64,000 nt of DNA from Mesodorylaimus sp. YZB2_4 (GCA_030248295.1 JASANH010000542.1:310001-374000); one strand, 5' to 3'. Positions 33,701 through 45,555 are shown, counted from the stretch's first letter. Notes: a model not told the origin generated them from the letters alone. Numbers and translations are program-made.

Positions 33701-36700
33701 AAGAGAAGAGGAACCGCATCCGAGCGATTGCTGGCTCGACTGCTGCTGACCGCGAGTAGGAAGCATATTTTGCCATCTTTAAAAACCTCTTAGCGGTTGT
33801 AACTGCAAGTGGATCCTCTTGAATTTTCGTTCAGTCATAGACAAAACTTGCCACATTTTTATAATATTGCAGTGGTTCATCAGCTTACTACGTTATCGTC
33901 TGGAAGAGTTTCGCGAGCGAGGCCCATGTTGAACAAAAGTTGATATAATTAAATTAAAAAAATGAAAGAGGGACTATTTAATTTGAATCATTTAATTAAA
34001 AACGACATCTTCAAGTTACATTTTCCTGATCTGAGAGAGCCTTGCCAACTGGCATCGATGACTCTAATTTGTTCCTTGGCAAAGGAAGGTCTCCGCTAAA
34101 TATTAGACCCGTCTTTCCAGCGTCAGCATTGAAAATCTTGCGTATTTTTGAATTCTTATATGGTAAAGAGCCAGTAAAGGGAGAAACTCGCAGGGATTCT
34201 CTGAACTTCGCTTACAGGTTTTGATGTTCAAGCTTGTGTTCCCACCGAGTTTTGGGTTTTTCGATAAAACCCAACAAGGCTGGAAGGTTTCGAAAAAATT
34301 GCTGGAGTTTGGGCCAAGCTCTACTAGCAGTTGGCTAGACAGGCAAAATTTATCGAAATCTAGCATGCAAAAGTGAGATTAAGAAAAGTTTTTTATATAA
34401 ATTTTTGGCCCGAAGCCTGTTTTTGCCAATATCCGGCCAACAGTCAAACATTCTAAGCAGGGCTGTGCAGCGTCCCTCCAGCTGACACAGCAGCTTCCCT
34501 CTGTGTGTCTCCACTAGGAGCACATCCACACGAGGGCCTCCTGGACAGGACACCGACTTCCTGGGTCAATGAAGGGGGCTGGCTTTGAACCCTGTCGGTG
34601 TTCGACTGCCGAGAGTGTCTCCTCGTTTGGCATCCGTCTCTCCGCTCGGAGCACCTCTTGGGTACCGCGTGAGTCACCCACGGCCTGGCGTGCAAGGTCA
34701 GCAAGGGTTTATGGTTCGCAAACCGACCTCCATCACCGGGGATCGAACCCGGGATGAGCCCAGCCACTCGCTCCCAAACCATACAGAGAGACGAATGCCG
34801 AACAGCTGCACCACTGCGGCCGCGTGAAGTAAGAAAAGCGTAGATTTATTGCTCGCCAAGTGTTTAAATCTACACACGAAAATTTTTTGAAAAAGAACCG
34901 AATTATTCAACTATATTCAATTAACTGAAACTTTTGAGATTAAGTGAGACGCTAAAACGGAATCTTTCTCCTAAAACTCTATCAACGCTAGTGATAAGGG
35001 GGTTTCTGAGTCCCAGCACAAAAATAAAGTTCTGATTGTACAGATAAGTTGAATCACCAAACCGCTGTGACATGGTTGAATGCAATATATTTGCAATAAT
35101 CAGCAAGCAAAAATCGGGCTTACCAGCCTCAGTGTCGCACGTCCATTTATGGTAAACCTGATCACCAATTTTCGCAAATTTGACAGGGGCACCGTTCGGA
35201 TTGCCTTCGAGCACTTCGTAACGACAAATCGGCATTGGGACTGTTTGTGTTTGTAGAGATGTGGTGAGCATGCTGAAAGTTAGAGTACTGGTCAAGTTTA
35301 ACGCGGGGAAAAAAATTCTTTTTCTTTCAAAATGACATGGGTAGGAGCCAAAAATTGATGGTTCTGCTTGCTGGTCTGTACGCTGTATTTAGGCGTGCAA
35401 TGTTCAGAAATTTTTTAAAAGGCACGCTGGGGCCGAATTAGCTGCAAGTTGCTCAAGTCAACGCTAGCAAGAAATCAAAGGATGCAGAGCTGGTAAAGTT
35501 TATTAATATAAAGCTTGCTTTTTCAAATCACCGCAGTCTTGTTCTGTTTGAAAAATGGCGCGAGATTTGAATTTGGGCAAAATTTTAAGCGTCAGTGTTG
35601 TTCAGGCTGGAGGTAATAGGCAAGTAATTGGGTGGGGCCTTGTTAACTTTTCCCAGAACAGGTTAACGGCGGTGAAGTAAGTTTTATAAGCAAATAATAC
35701 ACAAAATGACAGTGTCAGAATCAGTGCCTTACCTGACTTCCAATTCTGCAGTGACCGTTTTAACAGCTTCCATATAAAAGCACTGGACCATATAAGCTCG
35801 ATCAACCTACAGTATAAGATTTGGTTCAATTTTTATCAAGTAAGTTTCAAATGCTAACCCACTTTTGTGATCAGTTGTGGATGGAATGAGATAACTACTG
35901 TCACACTGACAAATACTCCTCTTGGGTTTCCCTGAAAGATAAGAAGGATATTCCTCGCCTCCTCTATTTCAACGAAGTTTTGGGTGAATACAGGTCTGTT
36001 GGGTCTGGGATCCATTGAGAATTTCTGCACGTGTTGTGGGGCTCGAGTTCGAGGACGGTCTCTATTTATCAAACGTTTATGAGATCCCTATCGGAGGGTG
36101 GGCTGCCTGAGTGGACGCGTGCATACAGTGCTTCGGTGCTCTACAGGCTTGGGCAAGAAGTCAGCCTATGCGTCCACGAAATGAATAGAAGCCACTCACA
36201 GATCTGGTCCGACGAAGTCCACACGAGGTGAAAGGCAACCTGATTTCAACTTCTTTCTTGCTAGCTTCACTTTCACCAGTGCGGCATCCTGGCTCCCCAT
36301 ATCGACCTTTCACAAAGGCATGCCCCTCGAATGTGTTTCTGGTTTGCCATTTGATACCGATAAACGATTCGCCGCAAGTGATTTCGGGTATTCCTGCAAT
36401 AAAAGAGGTAAAAGTCAGTTACAGGAGAGAATTCAACACAGAAAATACCGAGTTTTTCTGACAAAAAGAGCCTTCAAGCAGAAGTCGACCGAAAAACTTG
36501 TAATGCAGGTTTTTGGGGGAGGGGGGGAACAAAAGCAAGGATAGGAGGAAAATTTGCGGCTAGCCAAAGCAGTAAAAAATGTATGTAACTCTATCTTGGC
36601 TCCCAAATTTGTTGGAGTCATTTCTATTCTACAGTATTTCTATTTTACTCTAGCCGAAGCACATAAATTCGCACTCAAAACAGCAAGTACAAGGGATTCA

Positions 36701-37548
36701 CAACTCAAATATAAGTCTATAAAATAATTCAATAAATGAAAAGATAAAAAAAAGATAAAACCTTCATCAGTCAAATGTCAACTTCGAAACCGAGTCACGG
36801 AAAGATGCAAAGCTGAGAGCAGTCACATCGTACGGCAAGGAATTCCATAAATTTAAAACGGAATCCAAGAAACTTTGCTTAAAACGCATGATAAACTTCG
36901 TACTGTTTTTCTTTGTAAAGCGTCATATACTGTATATTTTCAAGTTCTCCATAAAAAATATAGAGTTTTGTAGAAATATAGAGTATGCTCCGTTGTGCGC
37001 AGGGTTTTATAGCATCTTAAATCTATGGGCGATGTTTTGAGCATCTTATATGTCTTTCCTCAACGTGGTGTGACTGTGTCGATGAACACAGGGCGCATAG
37101 TCGTAAACTAGTTTGCCATAAATGGACCTATGGGGGGGGAGTAACATTTGGGCGCCAATGGGAAGTTTTTGAACACTTTGGGTTTGACAGCAGGAGGTGG
37201 ACATGTACAGTTTTTAACAAGCACAAAAGTTTCATCTGTAAAGTTCAAATCTGCTATTGGTTTTAAAGTAGCACACCACATTTAACAGGTCGCCATAAAG
37301 AATAGCAGACCAGCTTACCTTCCACTCCATTATCGATTGGAATCGATGATGTCGTTTCCTAAGAATAGCGTTCCAAATATTGCAATTGTCTGCAGCAAGC
37401 AATGTGTCCTCAGCAGAATGGTTTGATTCCGCGCACACACACTAGGCACTATATTTTTAACACATTGGGGTATCCAATGTCAAAACCATACAAAATGTCT
37501 CCTTACCCAACTACAATAAATCCAAAATACGAGTACTAACCACCACAT
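30701..37548 (-). CDS. Cuticlin-like ZP-domain protein, 11 exons
   Basis: Minus-strand exons: 37548-37507, 37358-37319, 36393-36200, 35931-35863, 35806-35733, 35272-35124, 33384-33303, 33245-33164, 31277-31203, 31148-30950 and 30771-30701. They total 1077 nt, or 358 aa, with all phases matching. Order: signal peptide MWWLVLVFWIYCSW; SIPIDNGVEGIPEITCG; ZP-N with NTFEGHAFVKGRY and SVTVVISFHPQLITK; linker; ZP-C with MPICRYEVLEGNP and IGDQVYHKWTCDTE; DTFCMIVHSC; NLEYIGDLMAGKE; and YADKSNLYFNCQVSI. A furin-type site RGKR lies at 278-281, then an acidic stretch, a short membrane segment (about 341-353) and a KRSRK tail. This is the typical cuticlin plan: the membrane-anchored precursor is cleaved and polymerises in the cuticle. 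SINEs sit in introns 6 and 8. Confidence 0.93.
31955..32300 (+). mobile_element. tRNA-derived SINE, family A (intron 8 of the cuticlin-like gene)
   Basis: Starts GCGGCCGCGGTGGTGCAGCG, with box A TGGTGCAGCGG and box B GGTTCGATCCCC (32023). It continues GGAGGTCGGTTTGCAAAC, GAATCTTGGCTCTCGAACAC and CACCCGCCATCGTCCAGGAT, and ends near 32300 in a T-rich tail. It is antisense to the host gene. Confidence 0.85.
34425..34826 (-). mobile_element. tRNA-derived SINE, family A (intron 6 of the cuticlin-like gene)
   Basis: Same family as 12540-12978, head at 34826 and tail near 34430. Box B GGTTCGATCCC is intact, and the sequence is close to the 12.6-kb copy over several hundred bases. It lies in the same orientation as its host gene. 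A short insert in the head gives CGTCTCTCTGTATGG between boxes A and B. Confidence 0.85.
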
Positions 37549-38824
37549 TTTTGTCAAAAATTACTTCTCTCGTGGAAAGATTGAATAAAAATTCTAACGA
37601 GATATAGAATAAATAAGATTTCCCCAGACCATAAACCTTATGTTCACTTACACATTGGCCCAGAACGAATCCCCACCAATCCACGTGACCGTTTCTCCAG
37701 TTCAGTCTCTTTGTATACAACTGACCGAACCCGAATTCGGGCCCGACATTGGCGTGTCCTCGGGCGAACACCAGCACCAGCACGAGTTTGCCCAAAATTC
37801 GTCAACTTGTTTGGGGGGAGAAGAAAAGAATGGCGAAAATGAGTATATTTTCTTTTACCGCCATATTTAGTTAGGTAAGTGCAGATTGTGCAATAACCTA
37901 ATTCCCAGTCTTTATGCAATAAGTACATAGTTGAGCAATGAGGCGCGGAAAAGAGACGACTACCCGATTCGTGTCTGTTCGTCGAAATATAGGCGATTCG
38001 GTAGTTTGACCGAAAAACTCTATTCTCACGTTTCGAAAAGAACGGGTCGAGCCAATCGTTTGACACGAACGACAAAACAGGAAGGTCGAACAAAGCGGTC
38101 AGTCCAGGGCGGATACCACATCTTTGACCTGGCATTGAGTTCCAAGTACCCGAGTGGAAGGGCGGGAAGGAGGAGAATTAGTGCAGGATGACATTGGAGT
38201 GGTTATGACTCGAGGGACAGGCGATTATAATGGCAATAAATATGTTATTCGGACGATGAGGCATAAAGGATGACCGTGAAGATGCAATTCATGAGATTAC
38301 AGGGGACTCATGTCAGAGTCGAAATTTGAGGTGCTTTTATGCTGATATTGATAGTGAATGAGTATACAGAAGATCGCCAATTCAGAAAAATCATTTGACG
38401 ACTCAATGGAGTTCTTGTTGGAGAAAAAAGAAAACGAGGAAGAGTAAAATATTCTTTTAAGTATCGGGTTTTATCTTTTCTGTTGGCCTTGCAGCGTAAT
38501 CTTAGCAAATCCCTGATGGCAGTCTTGTTTCTCTTTTATTAAGCAGCGTAACACTTATTGTCGTCAAAGAAAATTTAGTCAACTTACAAATGACCCGCCT
38601 TATGGATCTGCCATTAAGTCAGCACACCTTGCGGTATGGGTACTCATTTGGTTCCCCTGAAACCTAGTTCCCCTGGTCGTGCAGGTTCACAGCAGGAGGC
38701 CAGCGTGACTGCGATTGAGCCGATTGGGCGGCCAGGTCTAATTTGGCTTCGCGCGTGAGCTTGTGCTTTCTGCCTGTGCACCCCAAATGCCTGTTTGTGT
38801 GGTCTGTCTATTAGACGTGATGCT

Positions 38825-38839
38825 CCCCCCCCCCCCCCC
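38825..38839 (+). repeat. Poly-C tract (15 C)
   Basis: Uninterrupted run of 15 C; equivalent to poly-G on the minus strand. Confidence 0.9.
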
Positions 38840-39284
38840 ATCGCACATTCCTAAAGAACCCTGGGAATATGGGGGAAGTGCCTTGTTTGAAGGCCCTCTT
38901 CTTTTGCAGCCATCTGACAATATACTATAAGGCAATAAATGAAAAGCAAGCTGGTTAGGAGGCAGGCGCATTCAGGAAGTGCCATTACGTGCTAAAATTA
39001 CTTAGAAGACTCCTATTTTTCTTTGTGAAGTGCAGCCCTTGACCTCTCGTTTTAATGCTTCGGTTTAATTTAAAACCAGAGAAAATTACACTTTTTTATC
39101 AAAATATAATTAGGCACGCAAAAAATTGCAGGCAATCTTTAGTTGCTCAGTACGGCGCACAATACGTGACAAAATCAAGAATGTTCTTGCCGTTAGAAGG
39201 GAAACAAGGAAACCAGTGAAAAAAGATGTGTCGTCGCGTGGATGAAGTCGACTCGCACAATCTCTGACCAGGCGCGTACGCAGC

Positions 39285-39302
39285 GGGGGGGGGGGGGGGG
39301 GG
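39285..39302 (+). repeat. Poly-G tract (18 G) in a GC-rich repeat-like patch
   Basis: 18 G directly after CCAGGCGCGTACGCAGC, then more G-runs and CTCGGGCCCCC. The GCGTACGC palindrome followed by G-runs resembles the end of a short non-autonomous element, but no second end was found. Confidence 0.85.
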
Positions 39303-39882
39303 AGGGGGGTGCTGGGGGGCTCGGGCCCCCTACGACCCTGAAAAGTAAGGTAAAGGTTTACAAACTTCGTGCAATCCCGGCCATGCGTTTGGTTACATGT
39401 CCACTTCATACATTTTTGTGTTTTCGCAGTGCAAGATTCAAAATTTTTGCGCCTCCGGTGGGGCGGAGATAAACCAAGATTGAGCAGCGAAAGAAATTTT
39501 TTCATGTCACTCGAAAACGAAAAAAGTTTTCACCTGACCTAGCCTTGGGGCCTAGGGTCGGCCTAGGGGCCTAGCCTAGACCTAGGGTTTCGTTAAAAAA
39601 GAGTCAACAAGTGCTGCATTATCGAGGATGTCCCATGCTCTAATTTTCGGTTTTTCAAGATGAATTTTATCACACGATCAAGAGATCTGCTACCAACCAC
39701 ATTTTCAACGACAAAATCACCTTCTTTAAAGGCACTTCTTTCCCTCTCTTATAGAGGCTACTATATAGTTTTTAGAAATTCAGCATTAAATTTTACTACT
39801 CAACAAAAAAAATTCCACATGAAAAACGCAAAATATATTTCAAAAGTTCATTAGATTCTTATTTTACTGCTTTACTGTCATC

Positions 39883-42407
39883 TTAATTTACCGCACCATT
39901 ATCGAAAATGTAATCTTGTAATTTTTCTTTAATAAGGTCACTTTCTGAAATATGGCGCTGCCAAAGTGTTTCATTGGTTAAATTTGATTTTAAATTGACA
40001 TGGCGCGCTTCCGACAATAACGCATTCTTTGCAGACTGCTCTGCAGACGTTTTAAGCCAGTCTTTTGGGGTTTTCTTATTTTTTTCTTTTTTTGCTGGAA
40101 AACTTTCCTTTCCTTTCCTTTTAGCACGGGAAAAGTGCATTGTACAATGGCAGCTCTGACCATTGCTCTGGACAAGGCACGGTATACTTTAAATTGAAAA
40201 AGCCGTTCCCTTGATCTTTTTTTTCGGCGACAAGCGCCAAACATAGCCACAATCACATATGGCCATTCCAACGACGACACCTCGTGCCACATTTTAATAG
40301 CGGGCGCAGAACCCCAGTTGAGCTGCGTTTTTAAGTACGATACCATTTCTTCAAGTCGCGGTTTGATCTGACCATCAAGTGCTTTCAGATGTTTTTCGTC
40401 CACAAGAATAATGGCAACTTGACTAAAATTAGGGGGTTCTTGTGCGCTGCGTTCAAATTCAGAATTTAGTTGACGCAGCTTCTTTTCGATATTGACCGCC
40501 GTTTTTTCGACCGCATCAGCGATTGAGCAACAACAGTTAGTTTCTTTTTCCACTTTTTTGCCCTCTATTTTATGGCCAATGGAAACGACACCATAATGTC
40601 TTGCTTCTAGCCCAGGAAATGCTTCATCGAAAATACTTTTTGTACAACGCATCACTTGCGTTAATGTTTGAATTTTCCAAAATTGTGTGTCCTTGAAAGA
40701 GAAAGCGTCTCCCTTATCCGGTGCTCCCTCGAACTCAATCCATCCACGATGCCGATACTCTGTGTATGGATCAATTGCAAGCCAAATCAGTTTCTCGCGG
40801 TGGTTGCCGTAGAAATAAAACATCAGGGTCACAGAAACGACGTACGACAATCTCCAAAAACGATTCGACTCACTGATAGATCGACTATCGAGAGTGTCAT
40901 CAATAAATACAGCGTCAAATTTTTCGAGCGGAATAAGCATCTGCTTAAATGTCGGGTTCAAAACTATGCGATCTATGCCACCTTCGTTTTTTAGAAAAGC
41001 AACTATATCATTGTGTCCTGGCCGACAAGAAAGCATTGGTTTTAAAATTTCCCTTATTTCTTGGTCCTGAAAGAATTCTTTCATGTAAGAATTCCACGAT
41101 TCTACGCGAAAAAGCACAGGATCTTGGCAGCCTGAATCAGTCGCAATTCGCATGTAATGTTCCATGAAACAGTCAGCTGCAAACACAACGACTGATGTTT
41201 TCGCAATTAACAGATCTTGAATTTTTCTCATGATGACAACTGTTTTCCCAGTTCCAGCAGCACCGAAAAGTATTTGTCGATTAGGACCATTGAATGCATT
41301 CATTTGATCAGGTGTGAAGTACAAATATCTTCCATAATTTTCCACAGTTTCCACAGTCCATAATGGTGCTTTTAGAAGATGTTTTCCCACAGTTAATTTA
41401 GATTCGAATGACACTTTCGAACCTGCTGGATTTTGCGCATCCAGTCGTTCGTGTATATCGGATTCCATATCCGTTGCAGAAAAATTTGGTTTAAATAAAT
41501 TTATGGGCCCAGCTTTTTTAAAATTCACAATGCTCCTAAATCCAGTAATTATTGGCACATAGGCTTTGTAAATATCTTCTGGAATCGGATTTTCATCATT
41601 GAGTAGTCTCACCAAAGTTGATTTCATTTGACAAGACTCTTCGCGAAACCATTGCGTAATCCGAAGCAGTTTATTATTGATTCGCTGTTGGTCCTTCTCC
41701 GTCAAGTTTTCCAACCAATTCGAAAATGACTGTTTTTGAAAATTTGGGGTAAAAAGGATTTTTCTCACCTTGTCACTCGGCAGTTCCTTACCGGTGCAGA
41801 TTTCCAATATATTTAGAAATTTTTCACCTCTATTTAATTGCTCAACTCCTTTTTTGTAGCGTTCTGGCAAGGAGCTTTTGCTTTTCTTAAAATCTTTGCT
41901 AAAATCATTACTTTTTACTTCAAAAAGAATTATGCCAATTTTTGGGCCGATTAAAATAAAATCATATTCAGCCAACTGGTTGGTTTGAATGCTGGAAAAA
42001 TTCATATCTGGAAATAATTCGTGGAGATGGTTTTCCAGGCGACTTAAATTTAAGGATTGCACGGCAATAAATGGTGTTTTTAGTTTAATATGAATGCAAT
42101 GCGTAATGGCTTCATAAATAATATATTCGGCGTTGTCGGCTTCTCTCTCTTTTCTCACCCCAAATGCTTTGCCATCTTCATTGCTTTGCACATTTTTTAT
42201 TTCTCCGAAACATTTATTATCGACTTCTGGATTTTTAAAAACGAAAATCTGAGGAATAATATAACTTGCATTTTCGTCCCATTCTGGCCAAAAATTATAT
42301 AAATAAAAATTAGATTGCTCAAAAAAGGTTGGAAATTCTTGACCTGCAGGGCCAATAAATCTACGCGATTTGGGAACAGTTTGAGAAAATGCTGAAGCGG
42401 CCGCCAT
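39883..42407 (-). CDS. NERD-nuclease / SF1 (UvrD-like) helicase protein, intronless, probable 3' frameshift
   Basis: An uninterrupted frame runs from the ATG at 42407 to 39990 (805 codons). Residues 95-200 look like a NERD-type PD-(D/E)XK nuclease: AEYDF (Asp149), IILFEVKSND (Glu163, Lys165) and GVEQLNRG. A superfamily-1 helicase follows: Walker A GAAGTGKT at 382-389, FDAVFIDD at 497-504 in the Walker B position (the usual acidic pair is DE, here DD), LIWLAIDP (540-547), LTQVMRC (582-588), SLEWPYVIV (712-720) and YRALSRAM (742-749). From about residue 757 the frame becomes purely basic, while the neighbouring frame (40140-39883) reads as a normal charged helical tail. This suggests a 1-nt indel near 40105-40140. 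Such fusions are commonest in bacteria and patchy in animals. A role in nucleic-acid processing or defence is inference. Confidence 0.8.
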
Positions 42408-42545
42408 CGAAAAATCTTGCCTTTTCTAGAATTCTTTAGCACTGGCGGAGAAATTCAGTGAAGACACTTCAAAAGTATTTCAGGTTCTTTCCTTCGCAGA
42501 ACAAGAGGATCTTGCTGCCTTTCTCTACCGCTACAAACCAGCGTA

Positions 42546-43937
42546 AAGGCGAATTTATACTTCACTGCGGGTGAGGGCCGGGCGAAGGTGGCGGACGGGC
42601 GCGGGTCGATTTACATGTTTATACTAGCAGCGGGCACGGGACGGGTGAAGGGCGGGCTGGAGCGAGGGCCGCCCGTAAAGGGTTCTTTGTCAACCCGTCG
42701 ACGGGCCGCTTTGTCTGCAAAAAGCGGGACGACATTTCGTGATGACACAGAATGACTTAGAATTTTTTACTGCTGGAACGTAAGGACTTGTAACTCTGTG
42801 CCGACGACCAGGTGACTCACTGATTGATTATAGTGCAATCTGGCTCACAAAAATTTCCTCCTGTTACGATTTGCTCTTTTTCACAGAAAATAGCATTGCT
42901 AAACTGGCTGAATACACATTCCTCAATTTTAATAACAAATCACAAACAACACATGATGTAAAAATACGATTAAGAATATGTAAATTCCGACTTTAAACAG
43001 AAAAACCAAACTGCTGCTGACATCACTGACGATGAGTTACCGTTTTTATTCTGGAAAGTGACACAAGAAAATACTTCGACTGACATTGCATGAGAAGCGG
43101 AGATACAATGTCTCCCCTGTCAGGGAGTAAAACTTCGCGGGAGCCGCTTGTGTCCATGCGGTCGAATGGCCTGTCAAACGCTGGATAGAGTCTAAAAAAT
43201 AGCACGATTTGATTACGATGAGTGTCAAAGCGGAAAATCGTTCTTCTCGAGAAGTCAGGGGATTGAATGAAGCTCATCTTTCAGTTTTCAGACGCATATT
43301 AAGGACTGTTACAGATCCCAGCCCAACTTTATGCCCAATGAAACCATCAGTATTTCACGAAAAAGAATTCCCTTACTTTGTAATCTGTCGTAATGATGAA
43401 AATGACGAAAGCAAGTGGCAGCGAGACATCCAGGAAGGTTTTCTGGGCGAAATCTTAGAAAATACAATAAAAATAAGTCATAGAGATATCACTCCCAATC
43501 GTCTTGTCAGAGCGCGCGCTGGCCAGAAAGTTAGGTCTGAAGAAAGGTGGAAATAAAATACTTTGCGAACGCTGACTAAATTTTCCATTCGATATTCGAA
43601 TTCTACGATAAAAACTGTGCAAGAAACTCTTATCTTAAAAATTTTCAGTCGAAATGGCGAAAAGTAGTTCAGAGGAGAATACCAACGGGTCGAGTTGCAA
43701 TAAGAACGAAACTTATTGCCATTTCGCCCGCAAACGGGCCGACCGCGCGCGGGTGATATTGGTGACGTTTATACTTTTTTCGGCTACCGACGGGCTGGTT
43801 TGTAGCGTTTATACTGCCAGAGGGCGCGGGTCGACGGGTGACGGGCCAAGCCAGGGCTACAGTAAGCTCGAAACTTACTTTTACCCCTGTGCGGCCCTCG
43901 CCCAGCCCTCACCCGCAGTGAAGTATAAATTCGCCTT
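42546..43937. mobile_element. TIR-bounded 1.4-kb DNA element
   Basis: 42546 onward begins AAGGCGAATTTATACTTCAC. The same sequence, inverted, ends at 43937. About 40 bp match almost perfectly, then G-rich related blocks follow (GGGCGCGGGTCGA, GACGGGTGACGGG). The motif TTTATACT recurs near each end. Flanks are GCGTA and CAGTA, so no clear target-site duplication. Inside are ATG-initiated frames at 43218-43556 and from 43654. Neither is a recognisable transposase, so the element is probably non-autonomous. Confidence 0.7.
43218..43556 (+). CDS. Hypothetical 112-aa ORF inside the TIR element
   Basis: ATG at 43218, stop ending at 43556. The second half (FPYFVICRNDENDESKWQRD and following) has a charged, protein-like composition, but no family is recognised. 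An acceptor-like site and another ATG frame follow at 43654. The frame could be a transposase remnant or captured host sequence. Support is composition only. Confidence 0.25.
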   Translation: MSVKAENRSSREVRGLNEAHLSVFRRILRTVTDPSPTLCPMKPSVFHEKEFPYFVICRNDENDESKWQRDIQEGFLGEILENTIKISHRDITPNRLVRARAGQKVRSEERWK

Positions 43938-44780
43938 CAGTAATCTTTGGCTGGGCCTCTCGCCCAGATGCGCTGTGTTCGAAGCTGCAGTAAACAATCG
44001 TGACTGCTGTAAAGTTGGTTCATGTGGGTGTTTCGCATTCACGGCGCATCCGGGTGTGACAATATGGTGGAAGCGTGAAAATTAGGTCTAGTATGCGGAT
44101 ATCTAGTTTTCTCCTTCTACTCTGCCTGCCACTGTCGTGAGTACGTTTTGTTAGCGCTTTTGGGAGTAGACTGAAACAGCCGCTACAACACTTTGCTCCC
44201 GTAGTCCGACGTTGCTGCTGTAGCTAGTCGAAATGAAGGGAAGCCGTCATCACTGCATAGCAACCACCAACAGTTCAAAAGGAGGGAATTTAAAAGTCAG
44301 TTTCCTTCCACAGTTCCAAAAGAAAATTTTTGACATTGACGATGCATTGCATAATAAGTAGACAGCAAAGATCTACTTCATTCAATGAATTAAGGCAGGG
44401 TTTCTGTAAGAGTCGTGTAAGAAGCGGGAAATTCAAAAGTTTCGTACTTCTGGCACTTGGTGATCGCTACTTCCTTCCCCTCTATTTCCATTATTAGAGC
44501 TCCAATTTCAACAAGGAAAAAAACCAATCGATTCCATTTCCCATGCTCTATCCGAAAATGACTGTCTGGTTTTGTGCTCTGTTTTGCAAATTTGCAAAAA
44601 TGGATTTTTCTGAAAACTCTATTTAGCTGGGTGCAGATTTTTGCATATTTGGGTATCAAATGTGAAGCTAAAGTACAGACGATGGGGGGATCAAGTTGAA
44701 AGCTAGATGGATTGGCATATTTGAGGCTTGCCAGTGCCTGTCTCCTAATTTTGCATAAAGCAACAGGAGGCCTGAAAGTA
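43938..44780. other. Intergenic, nothing convincing
   Basis: No frame with splice or homology support. The long minus frame at 44390-44884 runs into the transposon copy that starts at 44781. Confidence 0.35.
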
Positions 44781-45555
44781 CAGTTGGTTGCGTACAAAAT
44801 TCGCATACGCATAGTTTGCGAATACTCATTGAAATTTGGATTAACCAGTGTGCGCATTCGCAAACTCGCTTGTACGCAATACAAACAATGCGTACGCCGA
44901 TATGAGCAGCTTTAGCTAAATTGCAAGAAACTTGGAAAGTCTAATTGTCAGCAGACTTTTTGTAAGTCTTAGCAATGTTTTCTAAGAGTGTGGTCGCTAC
45001 GCTGTAAGCCTTTTAAAAGCTATACTAGAAGGTTATCGTCAAAAAAGCTCAGTCAGTCATTCAGGTCTGCGGCCTTGGAGCCAGTCTGTGATAGGTTTTT
45101 GGATTATATACTGTATATCTACAATAAATATCACCTTGTGCCCTCGTAGCTATGGCATCTTCCGCCAGTGCTGAATGGATGTTTGAAAAAGTACCATAGT
45201 GGAATTATTCATCGCAATTAAGGCACCGATTGGGTGGAAGCTGAGAGTACTTGGAAAGAACCCATGATCGAAGCTGACAGGAGTTTTTACGAGTACGCTG
45301 GCCAAAAGCGGCAGCAAAATGTACTGCCATGTCGAAATGACCTTGCAGCTGCTATGGTCGCTGATAATTTTAGCCACGGATGCATAATTAGTTACAGTAT
45401 GGGGCTAGAAACCGACCATCAAAAAAATACGCAACACGCAAACTTGTATGCATACTCTGTGGAGTACGCAATTTGCGTATTACGCAATACTCATACGCAT
45501 TCGATAGACCTTGCGCATACGCATACGCATTCAAATCAAGTATTTTTACCAACGG
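44781..45555 (+). mobile_element. DNA-transposon-like element with GCGTAT subterminal repeats (copy 2, internally deleted)
   Basis: Begins CAGTTGGTTGCGTACAAAAT and ends in ACCAACGG (45548-45555). It is the reverse complement of 4537-6068, with about 750 bp of the middle missing. The stretch 45340-45425 is nearly identical to the complement of 4676-4760 (TAATTAGTTACAGTATGGGG and flanks). ATACGC/GCGTAT hexamers crowd both ends. Confidence 0.75.

Larger units (their letters stand above)
37549..39882. other. Intergenic, no convincing gene
   Basis: A minus-strand open frame (37644-38135) and an overlapping plus frame (37640-37870) exist but have no splice or homology support. A poly-C run lies at 38825-38839, and 39285-39302 is a poly-G run inside a GC-rich patch. 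A GGCCTAGG-rich patch with palindromic GCCTAGGC-like units lies at about 39535-39590. Confidence 0.4.

Noticed and set aside
37511-37795. Minus frame with a hydrophobic start just upstream of the cuticlin-like gene
   Set aside because: The apparent start is TTG, preceded by a stop. A better signal-peptide exon (37548-37507) with true ATG and phase-0 donor joins the next exon.
43654-44085. 143-codon plus-strand ATG frame
   Set aside because: Most of its length is read through the right terminal inverted repeat and GC-rich subterminal sequence of the TIR element, so it is unlikely to be a native protein.
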